A stretch of 64,000 nt of DNA. Origin: Hyphomicrobiales bacterium (GTDB lineage Bacteria; Pseudomonadota; Alphaproteobacteria; Rhizobiales; Rhizobiaceae). Positions 17,974 through 26,510 of the stretch are shown in pieces. Under the pieces are notes generated by a model. The model was not told the origin of the DNA, ran no database searches, and saw only the letters and a list, made by a program, of their open reading frames with translations. Positions within the stretch are counted from its first letter, which is position 1; each line of letters starts with the position of its first letter. Both the position numbers and the translations under genes were made by a program. The stretch lies in NCBI GenBank assembly GCA_900465675.1, contig UBJR01000009.1, forward strand, positions 310,001 through 374,000. The letters run 5' to 3'.

Positions 17974-19017
17974 GTGACCCAGCCCAAGATGGATTTCGAC
18001 GGCCATAGCCTTATTACGCCCAAAGCCATAGCGACCGAGCTCGAAGCGCCGAAGAGCGACCGATTCGAAGAGCATCTGGCCATCAGCAAGGGTGAAGTCG
18101 CCCTGCTGCTCGAACTGGCCCGCCAGCAGTTTGCCAAATCCGAAGACCCGACGAAGATTATCGATCGCGTCACGATCTCGCTGCATGAGATGCGCGCTCG
18201 CATTCATCCGCGCGTCTGGCAGGAACTGGTGCCGCTGATCCAGAATCACGCCGTCACCAGCTATTTCCTCGAGGATCCACTGACCAAGTGGTCCTGGGAC
18301 AAGCCGCGCGGTTATTCCGGCGATGCCACCCTGCTCGACTTCATCTACCGCCACGAAAGCGTGATGGATAAGGTCGCGGCCGCCTCCGATCTCGGCAAGG
18401 CGCTGTTCGAATATACCAGCACCGCGCCCTCCTCGCAGGCCAACTGGGACCGCCGCGACATCCTCGCCCGCCAGGTCGATGAAGTTGCCGCCGAACGCGG
18501 CCCGGGCACGGAAGTGCTCAGCGTCGCCGCCGGTCACCTGCGCGAAGCCGCCTATTCCGAAGCGATGAAGCAGAAGGCGCTGAAGCGCTGGGTCGCTCTC
18601 GATCAGGATCCGATCAGCATCGGCACCATTGCCCGTGATTTCCAGGGCACGGCCGTCGAAGCGATCGACGGTTCGGTGCGCGAACTGCTGATGCGCCGCT
18701 CCAACCCCGGCACCTTCGACCTCGTCTATGCCTCCGGCCTCTACGACTATCTGGTCGATCGCGTTGCCATCAAGCTCACCCAGCGTTGCCTGGAGATGGT
18801 CAAGCCGGGCGGCACCTTCCTGTTCGCCAATTATTCCTACCCGATCCTCGTCGACGGCTATATCGAGACCTTCATGAACTGGGCACTGCTGCTCCGCTCA
18901 GAAGCCGACATGTGGAAGATCATCCACGAGGCGACGGCAGGCCAGGATTGCGAATCCAAGGTCTTCTTCGGCAAGAACCGCAACATCGTCTACGGCGTCA
19001 TCAAGAAGCGCGGCTGA
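17974..19017 (+). CDS. Class I SAM-dependent methyltransferase, PhcB-like by eye
   Basis: 347 residues, GTG start with GAGGA 8 bases upstream. The C-terminal half has a Rossmann methyltransferase layout: TEVLSVAAGHLREAAYSE (motif I variant without the usual GxGxG), ALDQDPISIG (acidic motif II) and TFDLVYASGLYDYL followed by LEMVKPGGTFLFANY. The N-terminal 160 residues are helical and include WQELVPLIQNHAVTSYFLEDPLTKW and KPRGYSGDATLLDFIYRHES. That combination reminds me of PhcB-type enzymes that methylate hydroxy-fatty acids, but this is an impression and needs a profile search. It has its own terminator. The divergent c-di-GMP gene may be functionally linked. Confidence 0.65.
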   Translation: MTQPKMDFDGHSLITPKAIATELEAPKSDRFEEHLAISKGEVALLLELARQQFAKSEDPTKIIDRVTISLHEMRARIHPRVWQELVPLIQNHAVTSYFLEDPLTKWSWDKPRGYSGDATLLDFIYRHESVMDKVAAASDLGKALFEYTSTAPSSQANWDRRDILARQVDEVAAERGPGTEVLSVAAGHLREAAYSEAMKQKALKRWVALDQDPISIGTIARDFQGTAVEAIDGSVRELLMRRSNPGTFDLVYASGLYDYLVDRVAIKLTQRCLEMVKPGGTFLFANYSYPILVDGYIETFMNWALLLRSEADMWKIIHEATAGQDCESKVFFGKNRNIVYGVIKKRG

Positions 19018-19036
19018 GACATCTGACAAGCATGAC

Positions 19037-19066
19037 AAAGCCGGCCGGGGCGACCCGGCCGGCTTT
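19037..19066 (+). terminator. Strong intrinsic terminator of the methyltransferase gene
   Basis: A 13-bp perfect stem runs 19037-19049 with 19054-19066 (AAAGCCGGCCGGG and its complement) around a GCGA loop and ends in CTTTCCGTTT. It lies 19 bp after the stop codon. Confidence 0.8.
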
Positions 19067-19167
19067 CCGTTTAGCGCCATTATTCGCCGAATCCGAACGA
19101 TTCATTCGTTTCCCTTTTGTACCCTTTGCCTCTTCACTTTCGCGCTGACTCTCTCCATATTCCGGCC

Positions 19168-22161
19168 ATGGCTAAACCGACGAAGAAATCCCCCGCCCCG
19201 AATGGTTTCGAGGAAGCTCCCCAGTCGTCTTTCACCGGGACGCCCTTCGCGCGCAGCGGGAAGGATCAGCGGGTCCCGCCGGATGATGCCGCCCCGCTCG
19301 AGGGTTCCGTCGCCGATTGGGTGAAGCAGCTGGAGGCCGATGCGGAGGCATCCTCCGTCGAGACGCAGCGCCAGATCGCTTCGAAAGCCGGCAAGCACCG
19401 CAAGAAGGTGGAGATCGCCGCGTCGAAATCGGCGCGCGGCACCTCGATGGGCGGCTCGACCGACCCGAAGACCCGCGCCGCCGCCGGTCTCAATCCCGTC
19501 GCCGGCATGGACACGACGCTGGAAGAGGCCGCCTCGCTGCAGGCCGGCACCGCGGTGACCGCCACCGTCGAGGCGCTGTCGGCACTGATTGAATCTGGCA
19601 ATCCGCTGCACAAGAACGGCAAGATCTGGACACCGCACCGTCCGGCAAGACCCGACAAGTCGGAAGGTGGCATCACCATCCGCATGGACTCCGAATACAG
19701 CCCCGCTGGCGACCAGCCGACGGCGATCCGCGACCTGGTTGAGGGACTGGAGAACGGCGACCGCAGCCAGGTGCTGCTCGGCGTCACCGGTTCGGGCAAG
19801 ACCTTCACCATGGCCAAGGTGATCGAGGCGACGCAGCGCCCGGCCGTCATCCTGGCGCCGAACAAGACGCTGGCCGCCCAGCTCTATTCCGAATTCAAGA
19901 ACTTCTTCCCGGATAACGCCGTCGAATATTTCGTTTCCTACTACGACTATTACCAGCCGGAAGCCTACGTCCCGCGTTCTGACACCTATATCGAGAAGGA
20001 ATCGTCGATCAACGAGCAAATCGACCGCATGCGCCACTCGGCGACGCGCTCGCTGCTCGAGCGCGACGACTGCATCATCGTCGCCTCGGTTTCCTGCATC
20101 TACGGTATCGGCTCGGTCGAGACCTACACCGCCATGACCTTCCAGATGGCGGTCGGCGACCGCCTCGATCAACGCCAGCTGCTGGCCGACCTCGTCGCCC
20201 AGCAATACAAGCGCCGCGACATGGATTTCACCCGCGGCTCGTTCCGCGTCCGCGGCGACACGATCGAAATCTTCCCGGCCCACCTGGAAGACGCGGCCTG
20301 GCGCATCTCGATGTTCGGCGACGAGATCGACGCCATCACCGAGTTCGATCCGCTGACCGGCGCCAAGACCGGCGACCTGAAATCGGTGAAGATCTACGCC
20401 AACTCGCACTATGTCACCCCGCGCCCGACGCTGAACGGCGCCATCAAGTCGATCAAGGAGGAGCTAAAGCTCCGCCTCGCCGAACTCGAAAAGGCCGGCC
20501 GCCTGCTGGAAGCCCAGCGCCTGGAGCAGCGCACCCGCTACGATATCGAGATGCTGGAGGCGACCGGCTCCTGCCAGGGCATCGAGAATTATTCGCGCTA
20601 CCTGACCGGCCGCGACCCCGGCGATCCGCCGCCGACGCTGTTCGAATATATTCCTGACAACGCCATCGTCTTCATCGACGAAAGCCACGTCACCGTGCCG
20701 CAGATCGGCGGCATGTACCGGGGCGACTTCCGGCGCAAGGCGACGCTGGCCGAATACGGCTTCCGCCTGCCCTCCTGCATGGACAACCGTCCCTTGCGCT
20801 TCGAGGAATGGGACGCCATGCGCCCCGACACCATCGCCGTCTCGGCGACCCCCGGCGGCTGGGAAATGGAACAGTCCGGCGGCGTCTTCGCCGAACAGGT
20901 CATCCGCCCGACCGGCCTGATCGATCCGCCCGTCGAAGTCCGTTCCGCCCGCTCCCAGGTGGACGACGTGCTCGGCGAAATCCGCGAGACCGCCGCCAAG
21001 GGCTACCGCACACTCTGCACCGTGCTGACCAAGCGCATGGCCGAGGACCTGACCGAATATCTGCATGAACAGGGCGTGCGCGTCCGCTACATGCACTCCG
21101 ACATCGACACGCTCGAACGCATCGAGATCATCCGCGATCTTCGTTTGGGTGCTTTCGACGTCCTCGTCGGCATCAACCTCCTGCGCGAAGGCCTCGACAT
21201 TCCCGAATGCGGCTTCGTCGCCATCCTCGATGCCGACAAGGAAGGCTTCCTGCGCTCCGAAACGTCGCTGGTGCAGACCATCGGCCGTGCCGCGCGTAAC
21301 GTCGACGGCAAGGTCATCCTCTATGCCGACAACATCACCGGCTCGATGAAGCGGGCGATGGAGGAAACCACCCGCCGCCGTGAAAAGCAGATGGCCTACA
21401 ATGCCGAACACGGCATCACCCCTGAATCGGTGAAGGCGAAGATCTCCGACATCCTCGACAGCGTCTACGAGCGCGACCACGTCCGCGCCGACATTTCAGG
21501 CGTCAACGGCAAGGGCTTCGCCGATGGCGGCAACCTGGTCGGCAACAACCTGCAGGCCCATCTCAACGCGCTCGAAAAATCCATGCGCGACGCCGCCGCC
21601 GACCTCGACTTCGAAAAGGCCGCCCGCCTGCGCGACGAAATCAAACGCCTCAAGGCCGCCGAACTCGCCGTTATGGACGACCCGATGGCCCGCGAGGAAG
21701 CCAAGTCGATGGAAGCCGGCAGGAAGGATGCTGCGAGGCTGCGGTCTACGGCGTCAGCACCTCAGAATGAGGGCGGCAGCAAGGGAACGAGCGGCCGCCA
21801 CGAGTCGATCTCCCCACCCGTGGGGGAGATGGCCGGCAGGCCAGAGGGGGGCGATCTTGCTGCAACCTCCCTCTTCCGCCGCAACGACCTCGACGAAATG
21901 ACCGTCGGCCGCACCGAAAAACCGGTCAGCGGCAAGCTGCCGGAAAAGCCGGATGCATCAAAGAGCACCAAGCGCTTCTCGCCCCTGCTCGAGGGCCAGC
22001 CGGAGCGCACCCCTCATGGTGAGGAGGCCCAAAGGGCCGTCTCGAACCATGACGTCCGCCCGCTGGTGCGCGGCAAGACGGGTGTCGGGAGCTATGAAGA
22101 TCCTGGCGAACAGAAGCGCAAGAGCCGGACGAAGGGCAAGACCGGGCGGCCGGGGCGGTGA
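19168..22161 (+). CDS. uvrB: Excinuclease ABC subunit B with long N- and C-terminal extensions
   Basis: Damage-recognition helicase of nucleotide excision repair, acting with UvrA and UvrC. It has 997 residues against about 670 in E. coli. Residues 1-170 are a low-complexity extension. The conserved core starts at [21 protein letters not shown] sequence (about 173), with Walker [11 protein letters not shown] (about 208), the beta-hairpin region [12 protein letters not shown], helicase motifs [11 protein letters not shown] and [25 protein letters not shown], and the UVR motif [32 protein letters not shown] (about 795-835). After it, about 150 residues are encoded largely by palindromic repeats read in frame. 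Start ATG 19168 gives MAKPTKKS; the frame is open further upstream. Confidence 0.95.
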   Translation: MAKPTKKSPAPNGFEEAPQSSFTGTPFARSGKDQRVPPDDAAPLEGSVADWVKQLEADAEASSVETQRQIASKAGKHRKKVEIAASKSARGTSMGGSTDPKTRAAAGLNPVAGMDTTLEEAASLQAGTAVTATVEALSALIESGNPLHKNGKIWTPHRPARPDKSEGGITIRMDSEYSPAGDQPTAIRDLVEGLENGDRSQVLLGVTGSGKTFTMAKVIEATQRPAVILAPNKTLAAQLYSEFKNFFPDNAVEYFVSYYDYYQPEAYVPRSDTYIEKESSINEQIDRMRHSATRSLLERDDCIIVASVSCIYGIGSVETYTAMTFQMAVGDRLDQRQLLADLVAQQYKRRDMDFTRGSFRVRGDTIEIFPAHLEDAAWRISMFGDEIDAITEFDPLTGAKTGDLKSVKIYANSHYVTPRPTLNGAIKSIKEELKLRLAELEKAGRLLEAQRLEQRTRYDIEMLEATGSCQGIENYSRYLTGRDPGDPPPTLFEYIPDNAIVFIDESHVTVPQIGGMYRGDFRRKATLAEYGFRLPSCMDNRPLRFEEWDAMRPDTIAVSATPGGWEMEQSGGVFAEQVIRPTGLIDPPVEVRSARSQVDDVLGEIRETAAKGYRTLCTVLTKRMAEDLTEYLHEQGVRVRYMHSDIDTLERIEIIRDLRLGAFDVLVGINLLREGLDIPECGFVAILDADKEGFLRSETSLVQTIGRAARNVDGKVILYADNITGSMKRAMEETTRRREKQMAYNAEHGITPESVKAKISDILDSVYERDHVRADISGVNGKGFADGGNLVGNNLQAHLNALEKSMRDAAADLDFEKAARLRDEIKRLKAAELAVMDDPMAREEAKSMEAGRKDAARLRSTASAPQNEGGSKGTSGRHESISPPVGEMAGRPEGGDLAATSLFRRNDLDEMTVGRTEKPVSGKLPEKPDASKSTKRFSPLLEGQPERTPHGEEAQRAVSNHDVRPLVRGKTGVGSYEDPGEQKRKSRTKGKTGRPGR
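21734..21771 (+). repeat. Palindromic repeat remnant inside uvrB
   Basis: The stretch ending GCACCTCAGAATGAGG resembles the end of the intergenic repeat at 34463-34503 (GCACCTCAGGATGAGG), preceded in both by a CGAGG arm. Here it is translated in frame within the UvrB tail. Confidence 0.5.
21808..21857 (+). repeat. Rhizobial palindromic repeat inside uvrB
   Basis: ATCTCCCCAC (21808-21817) and GTGGGGGAGAT (21820-21830) form a near-perfect hairpin, followed by GCCGGCAGGCCAGAGGGGGG. From memory, this form (ATCTCCCC...GGGGAGAT...AGAGGGGGG) is a common intergenic repeat in Rhizobium. Here it is translated in frame. Confidence 0.65.
22009..22052 (+). repeat. Third palindromic repeat inside the uvrB tail
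   Basis: CCCCTCATGGTGAGGAGG followed after a short GGCCC..GGGCC hairpin by GTCTCGAACCATGA. The pattern resembles another rhizobial dispersed repeat family (CTCATGGT...ACCATGA arms). It stays open in the uvrB frame. Confidence 0.5.
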
Positions 22162-22220
22162 GCTACCAAGGCACCTGCATTCCAATCGATTGATCCGAAA
22201 ACCCAAAAAATAGACAAGAG

Positions 22221-22249
22221 TTGCACAGCTGATCCACGCAACATACTCT
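22221..22249 (+). promoter_or_regulatory. Sigma-70-like promoter of the AT-rich three-gene cassette
   Basis: TTGCAC (22221-22226) and TACTCT (22244-22249) are separated by exactly 17 bases. They lie just upstream of the AGGGG ribosome-binding site (22261-22265) and the ATG at 22272. This suggests the cassette carries its own promoter rather than depending on uvrB read-through. Confidence 0.5.
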
Positions 22250-22271
22250 AAATAGCATTTAGGGGATTCGC

Positions 22272-22796
22272 ATGGATAAACAGAAACACGACTTGTCGCT
22301 AATGCGTCTTCACGTAGGCGACGTAATTGGCCTATTTATATATTACCTAATATTATTAATTGCGGCCACGTTATTCCTTCTTTCAAAAATACTAACAAGC
22401 ACAGAATCAACAGCAATGACGCAATTTGATGCTATCGCTTGCGTGATATCTGCTTCAATTTGTGGCGCAACTATTTTTTATAGCAGAAAGCTTTACAAGG
22501 CATCGATAAATAATTCATATGAATTTCTGCCCAACAACGAAATATCTCCCTCAAGAATAGGGACAATATTCTTTTTTATTCTGAGACCCATATTCGGTGC
22601 CGTGTTTTCCATGGTCGTCTACGCACTTTGGCGTGCGTCGGTTCACGCCTCCACAGAAGGAGGCGGCACGCCAAGAGAATTCATATTCGTTGTCATCCCA
22701 ATAGGATTCTTTGCGGGATTCTCGGCCGGTCGCCTAATCGAGCAATTTGAAGATAAGTCGGTAAGCGACCTAATAGGAAAACAGGACCAAAAATGA
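22272..22796 (+). CDS. Four-TM membrane protein, first gene of AT-rich cassette
   Basis: 174 residues with four predicted TM helices: about 15-37 (GDVIGLFIYYLILLIAATLF), 46-68 (AIACVISASICGATIFY), 96-121 (IGTIFFFILRPIFGAVFSMV) and 138-158 (IFVVIPIGFFAGFSAGRLIE). They are followed by a short charged tail IEQFEDKSVSDLIGKQDQK. No enzymatic motif and no family I recognise. AGGGG lies 6 bases before the ATG. The stop overlaps the start of the P-loop gene (ATGA), so the products are probably made together. Codon use and base composition are AT-richer than uvrB and dusA, pointing to recent acquisition. A membrane effector or anchor for the two soluble partners is inference. Confidence 0.7.
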   Translation: MDKQKHDLSLMRLHVGDVIGLFIYYLILLIAATLFLLSKILTSTESTAMTQFDAIACVISASICGATIFYSRKLYKASINNSYEFLPNNEISPSRIGTIFFFILRPIFGAVFSMVVYALWRASVHASTEGGGTPREFIFVVIPIGFFAGFSAGRLIEQFEDKSVSDLIGKQDQK

Positions 22797-23542
22797 CATC
22801 CAAAGCCGAGATTGACAAAAAAATTGTCGAGCTTGAAAAGTTGGCAGCGACTGTTCTTGAGATAAAGCGTAGGTCCAGGCCACGTCGACCAATAGTTATA
22901 GAATTTGCTGGCTCGCCAAAAGCCGGAAAATCAACCTGCATTGGATCATTGGACATTTTTTTGCGGCGAAACAACTTTCGCACAAAAATACTTACCGAGC
23001 GCGCGAGCGTTTGCCCAATTCCAAACAAGTTTGATCCCATCTTCAACGTCTGGACCGCGTGCGCCGCGCTTAACCAACTCTCCGAAACGCTGGCCACTTC
23101 CGCCAAAAAGCTCGATGTTATCATCCTAGATAGAGGTTTCTTCGATGCTCTTTGCTGGTTTGAATGGCAGCGTGAAGAGAAACTGTTGCGCAACGACGAT
23201 TTCGAACGCTTCACCAACTTCTTCACATCCAACAGATTTCGTATGTCAATCGATTTGGTCCTGATATTCGAAGCGTCTCCAGCGACGTCGAGCGAACGAG
23301 AGTATAAAAACCTACTGACCAGAAAGGAGGGAAGCATAATGCGGAACGAGGTCCTGAGCTCTTATCTTTCCTCAATCAAGGAGACAAAGACGAAATACTC
23401 ATCTTACTTTCGGAACATCACCGAACACAACACAGATAATCAAGATCAAAACGAAGTAAGTTACAATATAACAAAGACAACTCTCAACCTCTTGAAAATT
23501 TGGCGGATGAGAAAATTGGATACATTCCGAAAGCAGAAATAG
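22793..23542 (+). CDS. Deoxynucleoside/thymidylate-kinase-like P-loop protein
   Basis: 249 residues. Residues 35-50 (PIVIEFAGSPKAGKSTCIG) give a Walker A loop of the kinase type. A second motif, KKLDVIILDRGFFDALCWFEWQ (about 103-124), matches the DR(G/S)..DA signature of thymidylate and deoxynucleoside kinases. The segment RFRMSIDLVLIFEASPATSSEREYKN corresponds to the strand preceding the lid, with arginines in the expected place. A nucleotide monophosphate or nucleoside as phosphate acceptor is inferred, and the true substrate is unknown. An N-terminal helix (1-30) precedes the domain. Start overlaps the upstream stop by 4 nt; the 3' end overlaps the NUDIX gene by 43 nt. AT-rich. Confidence 0.75.
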   Translation: MTSKAEIDKKIVELEKLAATVLEIKRRSRPRRPIVIEFAGSPKAGKSTCIGSLDIFLRRNNFRTKILTERASVCPIPNKFDPIFNVWTACAALNQLSETLATSAKKLDVIILDRGFFDALCWFEWQREEKLLRNDDFERFTNFFTSNRFRMSIDLVLIFEASPATSSEREYKNLLTRKEGSIMRNEVLSSYLSSIKETKTKYSSYFRNITEHNTDNQDQNEVSYNITKTTLNLLKIWRMRKLDTFRKQK

Positions 23543-24183
23543 CGAATCTTCCCACCATATTCGACTACAGCGACATCTCTTCTTACGTCGAAGAAAATCT
23601 AGCATTTCATGATCGCCATGAGGTTGAGGAAGATAAAACTCTGCTTCAGCTCATTCCAATTGCCGTGATCAAGGAGAAGGGCAAAGACGAATTCCTTGTG
23701 GGAACGAAAGCCGTTAGAGCAACCTCGTCCACGTCGCCGGAGAAAGGCAAAACGCTTTGCTATTTCGGTGGCCACGTTCGCGAGGAAGACGCGAATCTTT
23801 TGGATTCGGGCAGCAAGCTAGACGTCCTAAAGCAATGTGTGTATCGCGAAGTTAAAGAAGAGATCGGTATTGATTTAGATCCAGATCAACTCAACCCAAA
23901 GTGCATATGGGTTCGCGATGGCAGCAAATCAGATCACCACTTAGCTGTTGTTTTCATAATTGAACTGTCGTTGTCCAGGATCAAATTAAGTGTGGATGGC
24001 GAAGAATTCGCCCGCTACGAAAAGAAGGGGCGAACGGGTACTGGCGACATAGTATCTGCTTATGAATTAGCTCAATCAAAAATTGACAGTTGGACTTCCA
24101 ATATTGTCAAGAAAATAGCTAACGTCAATTATCGAGAAAAAGACCCTACTCAGCCCACACTTTTCAAGCCTACGTCGAAGTAG
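23500..24183 (+). CDS. NUDIX hydrolase domain protein, third gene of cassette
   Basis: 227 residues. The NUDIX box is split by an insert: GGHVREED (GX5E part, about residue 90), then 19 residues instead of 7, then a perfect REVKEEIGI (REUXEEXGU). The preceding strand LIPIAVIKEKGKDEFLVGTKA and the following DHHLAVVFIIELSL fit the fold. Such enzymes cleave nucleoside diphosphates linked to another group, but the substrate is not readable. The only start in the frame is TTG at 23500: no ATG or GTG lies between the upstream stop (about 23437) and the domain. It overlaps the kinase-like gene by 43 nt, suggesting coupled translation. Confidence 0.7.
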   Translation: MADEKIGYIPKAEIANLPTIFDYSDISSYVEENLAFHDRHEVEEDKTLLQLIPIAVIKEKGKDEFLVGTKAVRATSSTSPEKGKTLCYFGGHVREEDANLLDSGSKLDVLKQCVYREVKEEIGIDLDPDQLNPKCIWVRDGSKSDHHLAVVFIIELSLSRIKLSVDGEEFARYEKKGRTGTGDIVSAYELAQSKIDSWTSNIVKKIANVNYREKDPTQPTLFKPTSK

Positions 24184-24191
24184 CACTACTT

Positions 24192-24818
24192 CTACTCCGC
24201 AGCCTCACCCCGCCGTTGCCTCTCCGGCTCCTCCACTGCCACCATCACCAACGCCTCCAGCTCGTAACTATACCCCTCAAGCATCTGATACGCATGCTCG
24301 ATCGCCTCGATCTGGCCCTGCGCCTTCTGGATGGCGTCGGTGATCGATTGGCTGCGGGCACGCAGCATCGAGCCGAGGACGTCGGTTTCGGGGCGGCGGC
24401 CGAGGCGGTCGATGTGCTGGCGGACGCGGTTGCGGTGGCGCTCCAGTTCCAGGATGTGGAAGCGGTTCTTGACGATGTCGTCGGAGAGTTTGCGGCGGAT
24501 GGCAGCGACGGGGTCGAAGCTGCCGGGTTCGCGCTCGTCGAGGATAATGTCGTTGACCAGCTTTTCCAGCATCAGCACGCCCTCGAGATCCTTGGGATCG
24601 GCGAGCTGGGGGTCGTAGCCGGTATCGTCATAGACGCGGCGGCGCACCGGGTCCTTCAGCAGATCGTAGGCGGCCTGCAGCTTGCCGAAATGCTCGGCAT
24701 CGCCGCCGGAATCGGGATGCGCGGTCTTGGCGGCCTTGCGCCAGGCGCTGCGGATCGCAGGCTCTCCGGCATCGCGGTCAATTCCGAGCATAACATAGGG
24801 ATCGATCAAACCGGCCAC
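24192..24818 (-). CDS. J-domain (DnaJ-like) protein
   Basis: 208 residues. The N-terminal J domain (residues 5-65) has YVMLGIDRDAGEPAIRSAWRKAAKTAHPDSGGD, with the HPD motif at 34-36 that stimulates Hsp70 ATPase. The rest is helical, with PVAAIRRKLSDDIVKNRFHILELERHRNRVRQHIDRL, and has no Gly/Phe region, zinc finger or C-terminal substrate domain. It is thus a type III J protein with its own targeting part. Start is a GTG at 24818 with GGAAGGA upstream. It is divergent from dusA and convergent with the accessory cassette 8 bp away. Client unknown. Confidence 0.8.
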   Translation of the reverse strand: MAGLIDPYVMLGIDRDAGEPAIRSAWRKAAKTAHPDSGGDAEHFGKLQAAYDLLKDPVRRRVYDDTGYDPQLADPKDLEGVLMLEKLVNDIILDEREPGSFDPVAAIRRKLSDDIVKNRFHILELERHRNRVRQHIDRLGRRPETDVLGSMLRARSQSITDAIQKAQGQIEAIEHAYQMLEGYSYELEALVMVAVEEPERQRRGEAAE

Positions 24819-25188
24819 CTGTCCTTCCGCATTCCCATTCCTGTCTCCGGCACCCGTCGAAAGCAGCCCGGTGCCGGCCGCCGCAAGGCAGCATTTGCGC
24901 CGTCAGCCGCACGCGCGAGAGCGCCTGCCTCTGACCTACGCCCTCGCCCCGATTGCATCAAGTCCCGGCATCCAGCGCCCACATTATTCCGCCGGTCGGG
25001 ACGAAATTGTGAACAGCGGGCGATTTTCACAGTCGAAACGACGCCCGGCATCCGGATTTTGCCGCTCGCCATGCCGGGATTTGTTCTGTATAGGACCTCG
25101 TCCCCGGCGGTTGCGCATCGCGCGCCGTATTCCCATCTGTGATGGGCCATTTGATGGCGGGACCACAGCGAAACAGGATCGAAACGGC
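24819..25188. other. Divergent intergenic region between J-domain gene and dusA
   Basis: 370 bases. The dusA reading frame continues open upstream to 24871 but without family-like sequence, so the region is treated as regulatory. A ribosome-binding site AGGA is at 25175-25178. No operator or RNA structure stood out. Confidence 0.4.
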
Positions 25189-26235
25189 ATGACGGCGCAG
25201 GGCGGCGGCACATCGGTGACGGAAGGCAAGGCTCATTATTCGAATGGCCCGGTGTTTTCCGTGGCACCCATGATCGACTGGACCGATCGTCATTGTCGCT
25301 ATTTTCACCGGCAGATCAGCCGCAACGCCTTGCTCTATACCGAGATGGTGGTGGCCGATGCGATCATCTATGGCCCGCGCGAGCGGCTGCTGTCCTTCGA
25401 CGCGGCGGAACATCCGGTGGCTCTGCAGCTCGGCGGCTCCGATCCGGCCAAGCTGGCCGAGGCCGTCAGGATCGCCGCGCCCTATGGCTATGACGAGATC
25501 AATCTGAATGTCGGTTGTCCCTCCGACCGTGTCCAGTCAGGCACCTTCGGCGCCTGCCTGATGCTGACGCCCGAGGTGGTGGCCGAGTGCGTGCGTGCCA
25601 TGAAGGCGGTGTCGGCGGTGCCGGTGACCGTGAAATGCCGCATCGGCGTCGATGAGCAGGATCCCGAGGCTGCTCTGCCCGATCTCATCACCCGCGTGCT
25701 CGATGCCGGCGCCGACGCCATCTGGATCCATGCCCGCAAGGCCTGGCTGAAGGGCCTGAGCCCGAAGGAAAACCGCGAGATCCCGCCGCTCGATTACGAG
25801 ATGGTCTATCGCATGAAGCAGCGCTGGCCCGATGTTTTCATCGGCATCAACGGCGGCATCCACACGCTTGAGGAGGCGCAGGCGCATCTCGGGCATGTCG
25901 ATGGCGTCATGCTCGGCCGCGCCGCCTATCAGAATGCCGCCATTCTCGCCGAGGTCGACCAGCGCTTCTATCTCGCCCCGGCCCGCGAGATGGATTGGGA
26001 TCAGCTGCGCGACCGGATGATGGCCTATGCGCAGGCGCATATCGACAATGGCGGCCGTGTCCAGCATATCGCCCGCCACATGGTCGGCCTGTTCACCGGC
26101 CTGCCGGGCGCCCGGCGCTACCGGCAGATCCTGTCGACCGATGCCACCAAGCCCGGCGCCGGTCCGGAGGTGATTGCCGCCGCCTTCGCAGCGGTGGATT
26201 TCAGCGCCGCGCCGGCCGAAGCGCTCAGCGCCTGA
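25189..26235 (+). CDS. dusA: tRNA-dihydrouridine(20/20a) synthase DusA
   Basis: FMN-dependent reduction of uridines in the tRNA D-loop, using NADPH. 348 residues, TIM barrel plus helical tRNA-binding domain. Visible motifs: SVAPMIDWTDRHCRYFHRQI near the N-terminus, EINLNVGCPSDRV with the catalytic Cys110, TVKCRIGVDEQD, WIHARKAWLKGLSPKENREIPPLDY (the DusA-type substrate loop), FIGINGGIHTLEEA and VMLGRAAYQNA. The C-terminal domain ends HMVGLFTGLPGARRYRQILS, as in DusA. The ATG at 25189 starts just before the conserved region. Confidence in the DusA subfamily is high because of the KAWLKGLSPKENREIPPL signature. Confidence 0.92.
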   Translation: MTAQGGGTSVTEGKAHYSNGPVFSVAPMIDWTDRHCRYFHRQISRNALLYTEMVVADAIIYGPRERLLSFDAAEHPVALQLGGSDPAKLAEAVRIAAPYGYDEINLNVGCPSDRVQSGTFGACLMLTPEVVAECVRAMKAVSAVPVTVKCRIGVDEQDPEAALPDLITRVLDAGADAIWIHARKAWLKGLSPKENREIPPLDYEMVYRMKQRWPDVFIGINGGIHTLEEAQAHLGHVDGVMLGRAAYQNAAILAEVDQRFYLAPAREMDWDQLRDRMMAYAQAHIDNGGRVQHIARHMVGLFTGLPGARRYRQILSTDATKPGAGPEVIAAAFAAVDFSAAPAEALSA

Positions 26236-26248
26236 TCCCCAAACGAAA

Positions 26249-26270
26249 AACGGCGCCCGAAGGCGCCGTT
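26249..26270 (-). terminator. Terminator of the cold-shock gene
   Basis: AACGGCGCC (26249-26257) and GGCGCCGTT (26262-26270) form a 9-bp stem. On the minus strand the loop is TTCG and the stem is followed by TTTTTCG, a classical intrinsic terminator. It also closes the dusA transcript from the other side. Confidence 0.8.
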
Positions 26271-26297
26271 CTCATTCCTGCCGAAGCAGAAATCGAA

Positions 26298-26510
26298 TTA
26301 GTTGGCCGAGATGTTGACGGCCTTCGGGCCCTTGCCCATGCGATCCGGCTCGGTGTCGAACGTGACCTGCTGGCCTTCGCGCAGCGACTGAATGCCCGAA
26401 GCCTGGAGAGCGGAGATGTGGACGAATACGTCCTTAGCGCCGCCTTCCGGAGTGATGAAACCAAAACCCTTGTCCTGGTTGAAGAATTTTACGGTGCCCT
26501 TGGTGGCCAT
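26298..26510 (-). CDS. CspA-family cold-shock protein
   Basis: 70-residue single OB-fold RNA chaperone. RNP-1 (KGFGFIT, residues 14-20) and RNP-2 (VFVHIS, 28-33) are both intact, preceded by GTVKFFNQD. The C-terminus [14 protein letters not shown] matches rhizobial Csp proteins. A long untranslated leader rich in inverted repeats appears to precede it (26511 to about 26700), as for E. coli cspA, where the leader senses temperature. That parallel is inference. Terminator at 26249-26270. Confidence 0.92.
   Translation of the reverse strand: MATKGTVKFFNQDKGFGFITPEGGAKDVFVHISALQASGIQSLREGQQVTFDTEPDRMGKGPKAVNISAN

Noticed and set aside
23440..23542. Programmed -1 frameshift joining kinase-like and NUDIX genes
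   Set aside because: The frames are in the right relation (-1), but the only XXXYYYZ-like string, AAATTTG at 23496-23502, is not in the register needed for the upstream frame. Coupled start at TTG is simpler.
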